64,000 nucleotides of DNA from Alloscardovia venturai (GCF_042676605.1 NZ_JBHTHQ010000011.1:1-64000); one strand, 5' to 3'. Shown: positions 24,450 through 33,803, counted from the first letter of the stretch. A program made the numbers and translations. Notes: generated by a model not told the origin, from the letters alone.

Positions 24450-26088
24450 CGAGCAAGTTTCCTAGTCCGCCGAAGCCATCGGAAAGTTGCGGCAAGCCAT
24501 CAGGGAGCTGAGACAGAGACTGCTCTGGTTGCTTCATAAAAGAAGAACCTTGAGGAGCAGCTGGCTTCTTGCCTGCGAGGCGGTCGCGCAATGCTTGCTC
24601 TTCCTGAGCGCGTTTCATAGGGTTACCACTACGACCCTTCATCTTCTTCTTATTTTTTGCTTTGAGCTTCTTGCCCTTGCGGGAGTTTGCTGCAGGAGCG
24701 CCCATGCCCATAGCACCACCGAAGCCAGGAATTCCGGTCGCGCCGCCCATACGTTTCATCATTTTTGCAGCCTGTTCGAAGCGCTGAAGCAAACCATTCA
24801 CAGCGGTTACAGTTACACCAGAACCGTAAGCAATGCGAGCACGGCGAGAACCGTTAATAATAGAAGGATTGCGGCGCTCTTCTGGCGTCATGGAGCGAAT
24901 AATTGCCTCAGTGCGGTCAATCTCCTTCTCATCAAACTGCTCAAGTTCTTTACGATGGGCGGCCATGCCTGGAATCATACCGAGCAAAGACTTCATAGAG
25001 CCCAGCTTGCGTACTTGCTGAAGCTGTTCAAGGAAATCGTCCAAGCCGAAACTACCCTCAGAAAGCTTCTCGGCGGCCTTGCGAGCTTCCTCTTCATCGA
25101 ACTGTTTTTGCGCCTGCTCGATAAGGGTCAGAATATCGCCCATATCGAGGATTCGAGAAGACATACGATCAGGGTGGAAGACTTCAAAGTCCTTCAAACC
25201 CTCGCCAGTAGAGGAGAAGAGAATTGGCTTACCAGTGACACTTGCCACAGAAAGCGCGGCACCACCGCGAGCGTCACCGTCAACCTTGGAGAGGACGACG
25301 CCAGTAAAGTCCACACCTTCATCGAATGCCTTCGCAGTACGGACAGCATCCTGACCAATCATTGCATCGATGACGAAGAGGATTTCATGAGGGTTGACAG
25401 CGTCGCGAATATTGCGAGCTTGAGCCATGAGTTCTTCATCAATGCCTAAACGACCAGCGGTATCAATGATGACAGTGTCGTACTGTTTCTGGCGGGCAAA
25501 GTCGATAGAGTCACGAGCTACTTGGACAGGGTTTCCTGCATCTTGCCCTGGAGTTGCTGTACCGGCTGCAACAGCATCGGAAGATACGCCAGCTTCTGGA
25601 GCGAAGACCGCCACACCCGCTCGCTCACCTACGACCTGGAGCTGCTGCACAGCGTTTGGACGCTGCAAATCAGCTGCTACGAGAAGTGGAGTATGACCCG
25701 CATCCTTGAGCCAGTAGCCGAGCTTCCCCGCGAGAGTAGTCTTACCTGCACCTTGGAGACCAGCGAGCATGATGATAGTTGGCGGGTTCTTCGCAAAGTT
25801 CAATGGGCGGTCCACGCCAGCACCAAGGATGCCAGTCAACTCCTCGTGAACGATGGAAACGACCTGCTGAGCAGGGTTCAATGCTTCGTTGACCTCTGCG
25901 CCTAGTGCGCGCTCGCGAATGCGACCAGTAAAGGAGCGTACGACGTCGACAGCGACATCGGCATCGAGCAGGGCGCGGCGAATCTCGCGGATAGTGCCGT
26001 CAATGTCAGACTCGGTCAGCTTGCCTTTAGAACGCAGATTCTTAAAAGCGCTCGATAGGCGGTCGGTGAGAGAACTAAAAGTAGCCAT
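24439..26088 (-). CDS. ffh: signal recognition particle protein Ffh
   Basis: A 549-residue SRP GTPase that binds signal peptides and 4.5S RNA for cotranslational targeting. The N domain begins MATFSSLTDRLSSAFKNL. The G domain shows LQGAGKTTLAGKL (G1), DTAGRLGIDEELM (G3), SKVDGDARGG (G4) and FSSTGEGLKDFEVF. The Met-rich M domain follows, with SIINGSRRARIAYGSGV for RNA binding, and a Gly/Met-rich tail. cysS lies 66 bp upstream on the same strand. Length is slightly above average because of the tail. Confidence 0.95.
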   Translation of the reverse strand: MATFSSLTDRLSSAFKNLRSKGKLTESDIDGTIREIRRALLDADVAVDVVRSFTGRIRERALGAEVNEALNPAQQVVSIVHEELTGILGAGVDRPLNFAKNPPTIIMLAGLQGAGKTTLAGKLGYWLKDAGHTPLLVAADLQRPNAVQQLQVVGERAGVAVFAPEAGVSSDAVAAGTATPGQDAGNPVQVARDSIDFARQKQYDTVIIDTAGRLGIDEELMAQARNIRDAVNPHEILFVIDAMIGQDAVRTAKAFDEGVDFTGVVLSKVDGDARGGAALSVASVTGKPILFSSTGEGLKDFEVFHPDRMSSRILDMGDILTLIEQAQKQFDEEEARKAAEKLSEGSFGLDDFLEQLQQVRKLGSMKSLLGMIPGMAAHRKELEQFDEKEIDRTEAIIRSMTPEERRNPSIINGSRRARIAYGSGVTVTAVNGLLQRFEQAAKMMKRMGGATGIPGFGGAMGMGAPAANSRKGKKLKAKNKKKMKGRSGNPMKRAQEEQALRDRLAGKKPAAPQGSSFMKQPEQSLSQLPDGLPQLSDGFGGLGNLLGGN

Positions 26089-26154
26089 AAGTCCTTATTC
26101 TATCTATCTGTCAGAGTTCATTAATTGTGATTTTAAATGCGTGGTGGCACATGG

Positions 26155-27729
26155 TTAGTTTAGCTTCCACGTAGAGCCCTGAGGTCCGTCCTTAATTGTA
26201 ATGCCTGCCGCGGTTAAGTTATTGCGGATAGCGTCGGCTGTTGCAAAATCTTTAGAAGCGCGTGCCTGAGAGCGAGCTTCAAGTTGCGCGGAGATCAAAG
26301 CGTTAAGTGCTAAGTGTTCTGTGGATTCTTTGCCGTTGGCAGTGGAATTATTTGCAGAATGTGCTGCCCACTGAGTGTTCAACGGATCCAAACCGAGGAC
26401 ATCGAGCATGGAGCGTACTGCCTTCACTGCTGCGAGAGTTGATTGCACATCGCCATTCGCAATAGCAGTATTGCCTTCGCGCACGGTACTGAAAATAGTG
26501 CCGAGAGCTCCGGGGATACTGAAGTCATCATTCATAGCCTTAATGAAGGCGTCGGGCATGTCATCGGCAGTGATCTTGGCGATTTCTGTGGCAGTTGGCA
26601 TATCTAGGCCAGCATCGGTCAGCACGTCCGCTGCGCGCCCAAGGAACCCGGAAATGCGCTCGTAAGCAGCCTTTGCCTCCTCTAAAGTCTGGTCGCTCCA
26701 TTCGAGCATGGAACGGTACTGAACACTGCCAAGTGCGTAGCGAACCATCCAAGGTGTGTACCCTTCGAGCACATTCTCTAAGCTTAGTCCGTTGCCCAGA
26801 GATTTGCTCATTTTTTCGCCCTTTTGGGTGACCCATGCGGAGTGCATCCAGTAGTGAGCAAATCCCCAGCCTGCTGCGTGTGACTGTGCCACTTCATTTT
26901 CATGATGAGGGAAACGGAGGTCTAAGCCGCCACCATGAATGTCAAATTCGTCGCCGAGATATTTATGGCTCATGGCAGAGCACTCGATGTGCCAACCTGG
27001 ACGACCTACGCCGAAGGGAGTATTCCATCGAGCAGATAGCGGATCAGTGTCTTTAGGAGCCTTCCAGAGAGCAAAATCGCGTGGAGAGCGTTTATCCTCA
27101 CTCAGGTCTGCGTCGTCTACTGGGTTGTATTTATCGTCGCCAGCTTTGTCGATGGACGGAGCGGCAGATTCGACAGAAGAATCAGCAGTGCTCTCTCCGG
27201 CTGGCAAAGTTCCAGACTCCTGATGAGTGAGTTCGCCATACTTATCCCAACTAGGAACGTCAAAGTAGACGTTGCCGGAAGGAGTGCCATCTTCATTCAT
27301 CACTACATAGGCATGACCGCGGTCAATGAGACGTTGAATAAGATCAATCATTTCAGACACGTGACCAGTAGCGCGTGGCTCGTAGGTTGGGGCGAGGACG
27401 CCAAGAAGTTCATATGCATGAGTAAATTCACGCTCATATATATAAGCACGCTGCCACCACTGCTGACCGGCGGCTGCGGACTTGTCGAGAATCTTATCGT
27501 CGATATCAGTGACATTGCGAACGAAGGTTACGTCATATCCAAGCTTCATGAGCCAACGGCGGATGATGTCGAAAGCTACGCTAGCGCGTAAATGCCCCAC
27601 GTGAGGGGAGCTTTGCACTGTAGCGCCGCAGACATAAATCCCCACATGACCAGGTTTAAGCGGCTTAAATGGGATTATGCTGTGCGTGGCAGTGTTATAC
27701 ACGCGCAAAGATGAAGCTGAATGTGTCAT
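26155..27729 (-). CDS. cysS: cysteinyl-tRNA synthetase
   Basis: A class I aminoacyl-tRNA synthetase of about 524 residues. YVCGATVQSSPHVGH holds the zinc Cys and the HIGH-like motif (HVGH). DKILDKSAAAG and the zinc site residues GWHIECSAMS, then HHENEVAQS, follow. KMSKSLGN is the second ATP motif. An acidic insert of about 50 residues (around 180-225) is present. The ATG at 27729 (MTHSASS) is preferred to the GTG two codons earlier. No strong ribosome-binding site is visible, so it may be leaderless. It is upstream of ffh. Confidence 0.93.
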   Translation of the reverse strand: MTHSASSLRVYNTATHSIIPFKPLKPGHVGIYVCGATVQSSPHVGHLRASVAFDIIRRWLMKLGYDVTFVRNVTDIDDKILDKSAAAGQQWWQRAYIYEREFTHAYELLGVLAPTYEPRATGHVSEMIDLIQRLIDRGHAYVVMNEDGTPSGNVYFDVPSWDKYGELTHQESGTLPAGESTADSSVESAAPSIDKAGDDKYNPVDDADLSEDKRSPRDFALWKAPKDTDPLSARWNTPFGVGRPGWHIECSAMSHKYLGDEFDIHGGGLDLRFPHHENEVAQSHAAGWGFAHYWMHSAWVTQKGEKMSKSLGNGLSLENVLEGYTPWMVRYALGSVQYRSMLEWSDQTLEEAKAAYERISGFLGRAADVLTDAGLDMPTATEIAKITADDMPDAFIKAMNDDFSIPGALGTIFSTVREGNTAIANGDVQSTLAAVKAVRSMLDVLGLDPLNTQWAAHSANNSTANGKESTEHLALNALISAQLEARSQARASKDFATADAIRNNLTAAGITIKDGPQGSTWKLN

Positions 27730-27800
27730 AGGCACAAGATTATTAGGTTTGTGAGACGTTTGGCCTAGTTTATAGAGACCACGCTTTTCGGAGGAAATTT

Positions 27801-27827
27801 CAAGTGGGTAGTGTCACTACCCACTTG
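27801..27827. repeat. 13-bp perfect inverted repeat, left flank of TA module
   Basis: caagtgggtagtg (27801-27813) and cactacccacttg (27815-27827) around a single base. The core TGGGTAGTGnCACTACC recurs in the palindrome after the antitoxin gene, so the two bracket the module. Confidence 0.7.
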
Positions 27828-27868
27828 AACTTAGGTCTGTGAAAAAGTGTGGTTGGATATTGTCCTTC

Positions 27869-27886
27869 TGTATCTTATAGGATACA
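27869..27886. promoter_or_regulatory. candidate antitoxin operator upstream of broken toxin gene
   Basis: tgtatc (27869-27874) and gataca (27881-27886) flank six bases, nine bases before the old toxin ATG. The position fits autoregulation by the antitoxin, as known for HigA-type systems. Confidence 0.4.
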
Positions 27887-27894
27887 ATTTATTT

Positions 27895-28205
27895 ATGGAA
27901 ATATTCGAATCTGACGAATATGCAGATTAGATTGATAATCATAGAGATTCAACGGCTGCAGTTCGTATTGATGCAAAGTTTTGATACTGGGAAACTACCA
28001 GCCATATTGTTGGTGATGTTAAACCAGTAGGAGATGGCCTATCAGAAGTGAGGTTCACTTTTGGGCCAGGTTATCGGGTTTATTTTGCTCATAAGCGGGG
28101 TAGGTTGGTCTTTTAGTATTCGGAGGCGATAAATCGAGGCAAAGCCGAGATATCGCAAGAGCAAAAGAAATCCTACAGCGGTATAAGCAAGAAGGACAGT
28201 GGTAG
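27895..28205 (+). pseudogene. degraded RelE/HigB-type toxin gene
   Basis: From ATG 27895 the frame reads MEIFESDEYAD then TAG, and later AVRIDAKF then TGA. It continues with VGDVKPVGDGLSEVRFTFGP and GYRVYFAHKRGRLVF, which is the core of the Gp49-like/HigB addiction-toxin family. After another stop the frame shifts and gives GGDKSRQSRDIARAKEIL and RYKQEGQW with a natural stop at 28203. Three stops and one frameshift therefore kill the toxin, although similarity runs its full length. The antitoxin gene overlaps its end in the usual toxin-first order. Confidence 0.85.
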
Positions 28206-28207
28206 AC

Positions 28208-28513
28208 ATGAGGAAGTTTGATCCAAGCCGTCACCTTACAACTCCAGAAGCTGTGGCAACGTATCTTGATGAAGTATTGCAGCTCAATGATAAAGATACC
28301 TTCATTGCAGCATTAGGTGATGTAGCTAAGGCTCAAGGCATGGCAAAGATTGCTGCAGAAGCAGGAGTTGGGCGCGAAAGTTTATACAAGAGCTTATCTG
28401 AGAAGGGAAATCCTAGCTTCGAGACTGTTATGAAAGTGTTGAAAGCTTTGGGAGTGCAGATGGGTGTACGCCCAAAGCAGAGCAAGAGGAAGAGACAATT
28501 AGCTTATATATAA
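28208..28513 (+). CDS. orphan HTH antitoxin of HigA/addiction-module antidote family
   Basis: A 101-residue DNA-binding protein. The N-terminal part reads MRKFDPSRHLTTPEAVATYL and binds the toxin in relatives. The helix-turn-helix is MAKIAAEAGVGRESLYKSLS followed by GNPSFETVMKVLKALGVQMG, typical of the antidote family. The gene is intact while its toxin is broken. GTG 28199 is an alternative start overlapping the toxin stop; ATG 28208 fits the spacing from AAGGA better. It may persist as a regulator or as protection against related toxins. Confidence 0.85.
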   Translation: MRKFDPSRHLTTPEAVATYLDEVLQLNDKDTFIAALGDVAKAQGMAKIAAEAGVGRESLYKSLSEKGNPSFETVMKVLKALGVQMGVRPKQSKRKRQLAYI

Positions 28514-28555
28514 AGTAATTCAGTTGGGTAGTGACACTACCAAATTGAATTACTT
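28513..28555. repeat. 21-bp near-perfect inverted repeat, right flank of TA module
   Basis: 28513-28533 pairs with 28535-28555 with two mismatches around one central base. The core TGGGTAGTGnCACTACC is shared with the palindrome at 27801-27827. It may be a terminator, but the shared core suggests a module boundary or a regulator site. Confidence 0.7.
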
Positions 28556-28631
28556 TGAGAAAATTTAAGAATCAAAGTGCGCCTAATCCTCTCTGCCCTC
28601 CAAGTTAAGCCCGCGTGGCACAATAGGCAGT

Positions 28632-29363
28632 ATGACTGAAAGCACAAAGCCTTATGTCCTTATCCTTCAGCACGTTGCGTGGGAACGTCCAGGACGCATT
28701 CAGGAAGCACTTGAAGAAGCCGGGATTCCTACGAAGATCATGTTCATCGCGGACCAGAAAAAGCCTGAAATGCCAGATGCAAGTCAGTACTGTGGTCTTG
28801 TGATCATGGGTGGTCCTATGGGTGCCGAGGATTACGATAATTATCCGGGGCTCAAAACTGAGCATAAGCTCGTAAAGGAAGCTGTGAAGCTGAGCAAACC
28901 AGCGCTTGGCGTATGTCTTGGTCACCAGATTATCGCTGGAGCTATCGGTGGGAAACTCAAGAAAGGCAAACAGTCGGAAATTGGCTTTGGGCATATCGAC
29001 CGTGTGCACCGTCATGAGTTTTTGCAGCTTGATGCTGAAGGTATGGATGTGCTGCATTGGCATGGTGACGTCGTGTCGGTACCCGATGGGGCAACGATTA
29101 TCGCGAAGTCAGACGTGACGAAAGTGCAGGCTTTTGCTTATGGTTCTGCGCTGGGTATGCAGTATCACATGGAAGTTACTCCAGCGATTTTGGACGAATG
29201 GCTTTCAACTCCTGAGATGCTTGCAGGCGTCAAGAAGAAGAGTGACGTGAAGAAGATTCGCGAAGACTTTGACAAGTATGATGCGAACATTCATCGTGTG
29301 GCGGATGCAACTTTCTGCGCTTTTGCTGCGCGCTGTGCATCGTATGCGCGCGAAATTGCTTAG
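28632..29363 (+). CDS. class I glutamine amidotransferase-like protein
   Basis: A 243-residue cytoplasmic protein of the GMP-synthase-type amidotransferase fold. VIMGGPMGAEDYD forms the oxyanion region, GVCLGHQIIAGAIGG carries the nucleophile Cys, and MQYHMEVTPAIL carries the His-x-Glu of the triad (His then Glu two residues on). Stand-alone proteins of this family act in gamma-glutamyl amine breakdown or as unknown hydrolases; no synthase partner is adjacent, so the substrate is unknown. It precedes the ABC-F gene by about 35 bp. Confidence 0.8.
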   Translation: MTESTKPYVLILQHVAWERPGRIQEALEEAGIPTKIMFIADQKKPEMPDASQYCGLVIMGGPMGAEDYDNYPGLKTEHKLVKEAVKLSKPALGVCLGHQIIAGAIGGKLKKGKQSEIGFGHIDRVHRHEFLQLDAEGMDVLHWHGDVVSVPDGATIIAKSDVTKVQAFAYGSALGMQYHMEVTPAILDEWLSTPEMLAGVKKKSDVKKIREDFDKYDANIHRVADATFCAFAARCASYAREIA

Positions 29364-29398
29364 CTGATTTTAATTACGGAACTTTAGAGAGGTTTTCA

Positions 29399-31333
29399 TT
29401 GCCAGTACATGACATTGGCTTAGAGCACGTTTCGCTTGAATTTGCTACGAAGAATATCTTCAACGACGTTACACTCGGCGTAGTGGAGGGCGACCGCATC
29501 GGTATTGTCGGAAAGAACGGCGATGGCAAATCCACGTTGCTCCACATCTTGTCTGGAAAGCAGCCAATTGATTCTGGCCGAGTCACTCGTCGGGGTGGTC
29601 TCACTATGGGTGTGCTGGACCAATGGGATTCCTTGAATGACGATGATACTGTGAAGAAGGCTGCTCTCGAGAACCGTGAAGATTACGAATGGGCGGCGGA
29701 TGCCTCGTCCCGTGATATCGTGGAAACTCTTTTGCTGGATATTCCGCTTGATGCCACTGTGGGACAACTGTCCGGTGGTCAGCGTCGTCGTGTGGATTTG
29801 GCACGTTTGCTTCTTCATGATTGGGATATCTTGGTGCTTGATGAGCCTACCAACCATTTGGATATGCCAACTATTCACTGGCTTGCAGCACATGTAAAAT
29901 CACGGTGGAGCGACGGCAACGGTGTACTCTTGGTAGTTACCCATGACCGCTGGTTCCTTGATGAAGTCTGCACACGCATGTGGGAAGTGCATGACGGAAC
30001 TATTGACCCATTTGAAGGTGGTTACTCTGCATACATGATGCAGCGCGTAGAGCGCGAACGTCAGGCAGATGTAGCTGAAACTAAGCGTCGCAACCTCGCT
30101 CGCAAGGAACTTGCATGGCTGACTCGTGGTGCTCGCGCTCGCTCTACGAAGCAGAAGTTTCATGTGAAGGCTGCTCGCGAACTTATTGCTGATGTACCAG
30201 AGCCGCGCAATACCCTAGAGCTCAAGGCTATGGCTACGTCTCGTCTGGGCAAGCAAGTCGTGGATTTGATAGATGTGACACAGGTGTATGAGCAAAATAA
30301 GGATGAGCGTACGCCTGACTCTGTTTCTGTGGATGTAGTAGTCGACGACGCAAACGGCGTTCCTCATACTCGGACAGTTGTAGGAAAGCGCATCCTTGAC
30401 AATGTTACGTGGCTCATTGGGCCTGGCGATCGCTTCGGCATTGTGGGCGCAAATGGTGTGGGAAAGTCTACGCTTTTGAAGATTATTAACGGTTCTTTGA
30501 CACCCACGGCTGGCCATGTCAACATCGGTAAGACCGTAAAGTTTGCAGTGCTCTCACAGCGTCTCGATGAGCTAGAAAAGCTGGGGAAGTACCGCGTTCA
30601 GGAAGTTCTGTCACGCTACAAGCCAAGCTACATCATAGACGGAAAAGAAACAACGCCGGGTCAGCTGATGGAGCGATTAGGCTTTGAAGCGGCTCAACTG
30701 ATGACGCCTATCGCAGACTTGTCCGGCGGGCAGAAACGCCGCATGCAGCTACTGCTGATTTTGCTTGATGAGCCGAACGTTCTCATCATGGACGAGCCAG
30801 GAAACGATCTAGATACGGACATGCTCGCTGTCATGGAAGATTTGCTAGATACCTGGCCAGGCACTCTCATCGTGGTGTCACATGATGCGTACTTGCTTGA
30901 GCGCGTGACTGATCATCAGTTTGCTATCTTCAATGGTAAGATCCGTCATCTTCCTGGTGGCGTAGATGACTACTTCAAGTTGCTTGACGGGCAGGATGTG
31001 CCGGACAATCCAATTTCTGGCGGTTTGGTCAGTACTGGTTCAGAATCGGTGCTCTCCGATGCTGAGGTGAAGGAGCATGAGCAGAAGTCTGCTGCCGAGG
31101 AGAAGGCTGCGCGCATTGCCAGACGTGAAGCTTCAAAGCGCATGAGCGCTATTGAACGCAAGATTTCTAAACTCAACGATTCTAAAGCTGATATAGAAGC
31201 GAAGATGGCGAGCCAAGATCCCAGTGATTTTGTGGGACTCGGTAAGTTGAACGAGGAACTTCAGAGCATCCAAGGCGAGATAGATGAGCTCGAGATGGAA
31301 TGGTTGGAGAAGAGCGAGATTGTAGAGGGGTAA
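29399..31333 (+). CDS. ABC-F family ATPase (ribosome-associated)
   Basis: A 644-residue protein with two ABC ATPase domains and no membrane segments. Domain 1 has GKNGDGKSTLL (Asp where Ala is common), LSGGQRRRVDLARLL and DEPTNHLDM. Domain 2 has GANGVGKSTLLK, LSGGQKRRMQLLLIL and DEPGNDLDTD. A charged linker of about 85 residues joins them, as in the P-site tRNA-contacting arm of ABC-F proteins. A C-terminal coiled coil (about 575-640) resembles Uup. It probably works on the ribosome or on DNA repair rather than transport. It uses a TTG start, with gagagg upstream; a nearby ATG is out of frame. Confidence 0.85.
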   Translation: MPVHDIGLEHVSLEFATKNIFNDVTLGVVEGDRIGIVGKNGDGKSTLLHILSGKQPIDSGRVTRRGGLTMGVLDQWDSLNDDDTVKKAALENREDYEWAADASSRDIVETLLLDIPLDATVGQLSGGQRRRVDLARLLLHDWDILVLDEPTNHLDMPTIHWLAAHVKSRWSDGNGVLLVVTHDRWFLDEVCTRMWEVHDGTIDPFEGGYSAYMMQRVERERQADVAETKRRNLARKELAWLTRGARARSTKQKFHVKAARELIADVPEPRNTLELKAMATSRLGKQVVDLIDVTQVYEQNKDERTPDSVSVDVVVDDANGVPHTRTVVGKRILDNVTWLIGPGDRFGIVGANGVGKSTLLKIINGSLTPTAGHVNIGKTVKFAVLSQRLDELEKLGKYRVQEVLSRYKPSYIIDGKETTPGQLMERLGFEAAQLMTPIADLSGGQKRRMQLLLILLDEPNVLIMDEPGNDLDTDMLAVMEDLLDTWPGTLIVVSHDAYLLERVTDHQFAIFNGKIRHLPGGVDDYFKLLDGQDVPDNPISGGLVSTGSESVLSDAEVKEHEQKSAAEEKAARIARREASKRMSAIERKISKLNDSKADIEAKMASQDPSDFVGLGKLNEELQSIQGEIDELEMEWLEKSEIVEG

Positions 31334-31456
31334 TAGATTTTCACCATCACAAATGTTTTAGTTTGGCAAACAATTTATGATAAAGCAGGAAGGCTCTAAA
31401 CGGTTGTTACTTTACGTTGTCCGCGATCAGAGCCGTCACTGCTATAGGTTTTGTAG

Positions 31457-31979
31457 TTAATCCATCTCATATTTGATGACGAGTAACGCATCAATAAAAT
31501 TTTTCATTTTTTTGGTCATACATAGATACATGGGCCAGAGTATATCGACTACGAGTAGAATAACGACTAGTCCGGTGAATGAGACATCTAACAGCTGAAT
31601 CATCCCGTTAAGAGCTTGTTCTTTCATATTCGTAAATGCGCCACCTGCGACGGTTGTTACTATACCAAGAAAGTATGTAGCAATAGCGGGAACCGCAGAT
31701 GCAACAACTTTCCATACTTTTATTATTGCGATGTATTAAATCGTCATGGTAGGTAAGCAAATTGCTAGAAAGCTCTTTATCTATTCCAATTTCTACTAAT
31801 TTTTGGATATTGATATCTCGATTCAACTCTATATGAACTTTTGAGTAAAAACTAACAAATAGCAGCCAAAGGCATTCTGGTATGGCAAGAAGATTGAAAG
31901 TGAAGCTAGCTCCATTCAAAGAGATAATCAAAGGCATGCAGCTGATAGAGATAAAGAGAATAATTCCCGAAACTGACAT
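31457..31979 (-). pseudogene. frameshifted membrane-protein gene
   Basis: ATG 31979 opens MSVSGIILFISISCMPLIIS and a second hydrophobic stretch, then a polar part ending KELSSNLLTYHDDLIH near 31735. In that frame the sequence then becomes Cys/Arg-rich nonsense. The neighbouring frame from about 31733 reads IAIIKVWKVVASAVPAIATY, continues with GIVTTVAGGAFTNM and then LVVILLVVDILWPMYLC, and stops at 31457. One frameshift around an attatt-rich site near 31735 therefore joins two halves of a protein with about four membrane helices. Family unknown. AT content is high. Nothing else is seen between the ABC-F gene and 32206. Confidence 0.65.
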
Positions 31980-32205
31980 TAGATAATAATCGGTTTCAAT
32001 CGTGAATTTGAATTAAGATATTTGCAGCAGGTCTCAGACTGTGTTGGAAGTTTGAATTGTTGAAATTTTTTGTCGAATAATGTCATGTCGATCCCTAAGG
32101 TAAATGGATTAAGAAATATCTCCTGATTTGTGCGAGAGCTAATTGTACTGATTATGAAGCATTGCGTATAAAGCAGTCTTCTTGTTCTGACTTCCTTATT
32201 GAGGA

Positions 32206-32832
32206 TTACTGCACTCCATCAAATAGCTTAAGCAGATACTCAACGCTCTCGTCACCCCAGTCTTTAATGCGAGGACCGGTAAAAGTGCGGTTATATGCTT
32301 GATCGAATACGACAACTTTTTGACCGGCTTCACGAAGAGTAGTGATATTCGCCGGAGAATCGTCGATATGTACCGTAGCTTGAATGGAGTCTTTAAGACC
32401 AGTAAAGCATAATGACATGTAAGGGATATCGTTCTTCTCAAGCCAAGTGGCGGTATCTTGCACAACCCGCTCATGCTGACCATGCACGAAGAGTCGATGG
32501 GTAACGATGCGGATGTGAACATCGTGGCTTGCGAGAATGTGAAGCGCGTGCGATACGCCCGGGATAGCGGGCATCGTGGCATACAAACCTTCCGATTCTG
32601 CAGCCATATGAATTGCTTTGTACTCTTCACGTGTAGAGAATGGCCAACCAGGATTTTCGAAAATGTCGTAATTATCTGTCACCGTAGCCACATCGGGACT
32701 CATGAGTCCTTGAGAAACACAATAGTTTTTGAGAGCTCCGTTGTAATCTGCGCATACTCCATCGAGGTCAAGATTTAAGACGCGATACCCACTGATGCCG
32801 ACTTGCTGGTTTGCATACTGTGGAGGAATCAT
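32206..32832 (-). CDS. HAD-superfamily 5'(3')-deoxyribonucleotidase-like protein
   Basis: A cytoplasmic protein of about 208 residues. YRVLNLDLDGVCADYNGAL is HAD motif I (DLDGV) near the N-terminus, RIVTHRL is motif II, and HIDDSPANITTLREAG is motif III/IV. The cap pattern fits the 5'-nucleotidase C type, so it probably dephosphorylates (deoxy)nucleotides, but this is inferred. ATG 32832 is chosen because gaaaggatt lies six bases upstream; the frame is open to 32910. It is divergent from mtrA. Confidence 0.8.
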   Translation of the reverse strand: MIPPQYANQQVGISGYRVLNLDLDGVCADYNGALKNYCVSQGLMSPDVATVTDNYDIFENPGWPFSTREEYKAIHMAAESEGLYATMPAIPGVSHALHILASHDVHIRIVTHRLFVHGQHERVVQDTATWLEKNDIPYMSLCFTGLKDSIQATVHIDDSPANITTLREAGQKVVVFDQAYNRTFTGPRIKDWGDESVEYLLKLFDGVQ

Positions 32833-32983
32833 AGGAATCCTTTCGATGACTTTACACTCATATGAGGTAGCACACCATGATACAAGATACATAAGTCCTA
32901 TGGAAGGCAAACTCTTTACTTGAGACTGATAGTGACTTCATGACGTATGAGAAAGTGAGTGCTCTCATTATTTTTCATGTTAG

Positions 32984-33010
32984 TATAAATACGTGTGCGT
33001 GAACGTTCAC
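32984..33010 (+). promoter_or_regulatory. mtrA promoter -10 and 12-bp palindrome
   Basis: A TATAAA (32984-32989) is followed by the perfect palindrome gtgaacgttcac (32999-33010), which would lie at or just after the transcription start. The position suits a repressor. No factor can be named. Confidence 0.4.
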
Positions 33011-33023
33011 ATAGTTGTGAAAG

Positions 33024-33803
33024 ATGTATACAATGACGAGAGAGCAAGTGCTAGACGTTACCGGTGATGGTAGTGATGAGAAACAACTTATCATGATTGT
33101 TGATGATGATCCTGTACTGTCTGAAATGCTTTCTATAATTTTGGAAGATAACGGATACATATCTCGTCAATGTCATGATGGTGTAACGGCGCTTGAACTT
33201 GTACCGTTCATTAAGCCATCACTCGTTCTTCTTGATGTCATGCTTCCAGGGTTGAACGGAGTCCAAGTAGCACAAAGAATTCGCCGGCTTAGCTCAGTGC
33301 CGATTATCATGTTGACAGCAAAGGCGGATACCGCAGATATTGTTGAGGGTCTTGATGCTGGGGCTGACGATTATGTTACAAAACCATTCCAGTCTGCAGA
33401 ACTCATTGCGCGCATTCGCACTCATCTGCGTAATGCAAATAAAACCGCTGTACGGGTCACTCGCGATGGGACTATGCCTCACATAGAATGTGGCGATTTC
33501 ATAATTGATGCGCCGATGCATACAGTAACGAAAAATGGAAAGAATATTAGTCTTACACCAATCGAGTTCAACTTATTGCAGTTGCTCGCCGCCCACGAGG
33601 GAGAGGTACTCAGTCGTGATTTTCTTCTACGGACTGTGTGGGAATATGAAAACTCATCAGATAGCCGTACCGTAAATGTGTGCATTCAGCGATTACGCCA
33701 GCGCATTGAAGATAATCCTGAAAATCCACAGTATATTCTCACTGTGCGCGGTGTCGGATATAAGTTTTGCGCTCAGCCTCGTATGCAAGTTGGTAATGAC
33801 TAA
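33024..33803 (+). CDS. mtrA: OmpR-family response regulator MtrA
   Basis: A 259-residue regulator. The receiver domain (about 25-140) shows IMIVDDDPVLSEML, the phosphoacceptor in LVLLDVMLPGLNG, and the Lys in DDYVTKPF. The C-terminal winged helix (about 160-250) has LTPIEFNLLQLLAAHEGEV and DSRTVNVCIQRLRQRIE. With MtrB it controls cell-wall and division genes in actinobacteria. ATG 33033 (MTREQ) is another possible start. The stop overlaps the mtrB start, so translation is coupled. Confidence 0.92.
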   Translation: MYTMTREQVLDVTGDGSDEKQLIMIVDDDPVLSEMLSIILEDNGYISRQCHDGVTALELVPFIKPSLVLLDVMLPGLNGVQVAQRIRRLSSVPIIMLTAKADTADIVEGLDAGADDYVTKPFQSAELIARIRTHLRNANKTAVRVTRDGTMPHIECGDFIIDAPMHTVTKNGKNISLTPIEFNLLQLLAAHEGEVLSRDFLLRTVWEYENSSDSRTVNVCIQRLRQRIEDNPENPQYILTVRGVGYKFCAQPRMQVGND

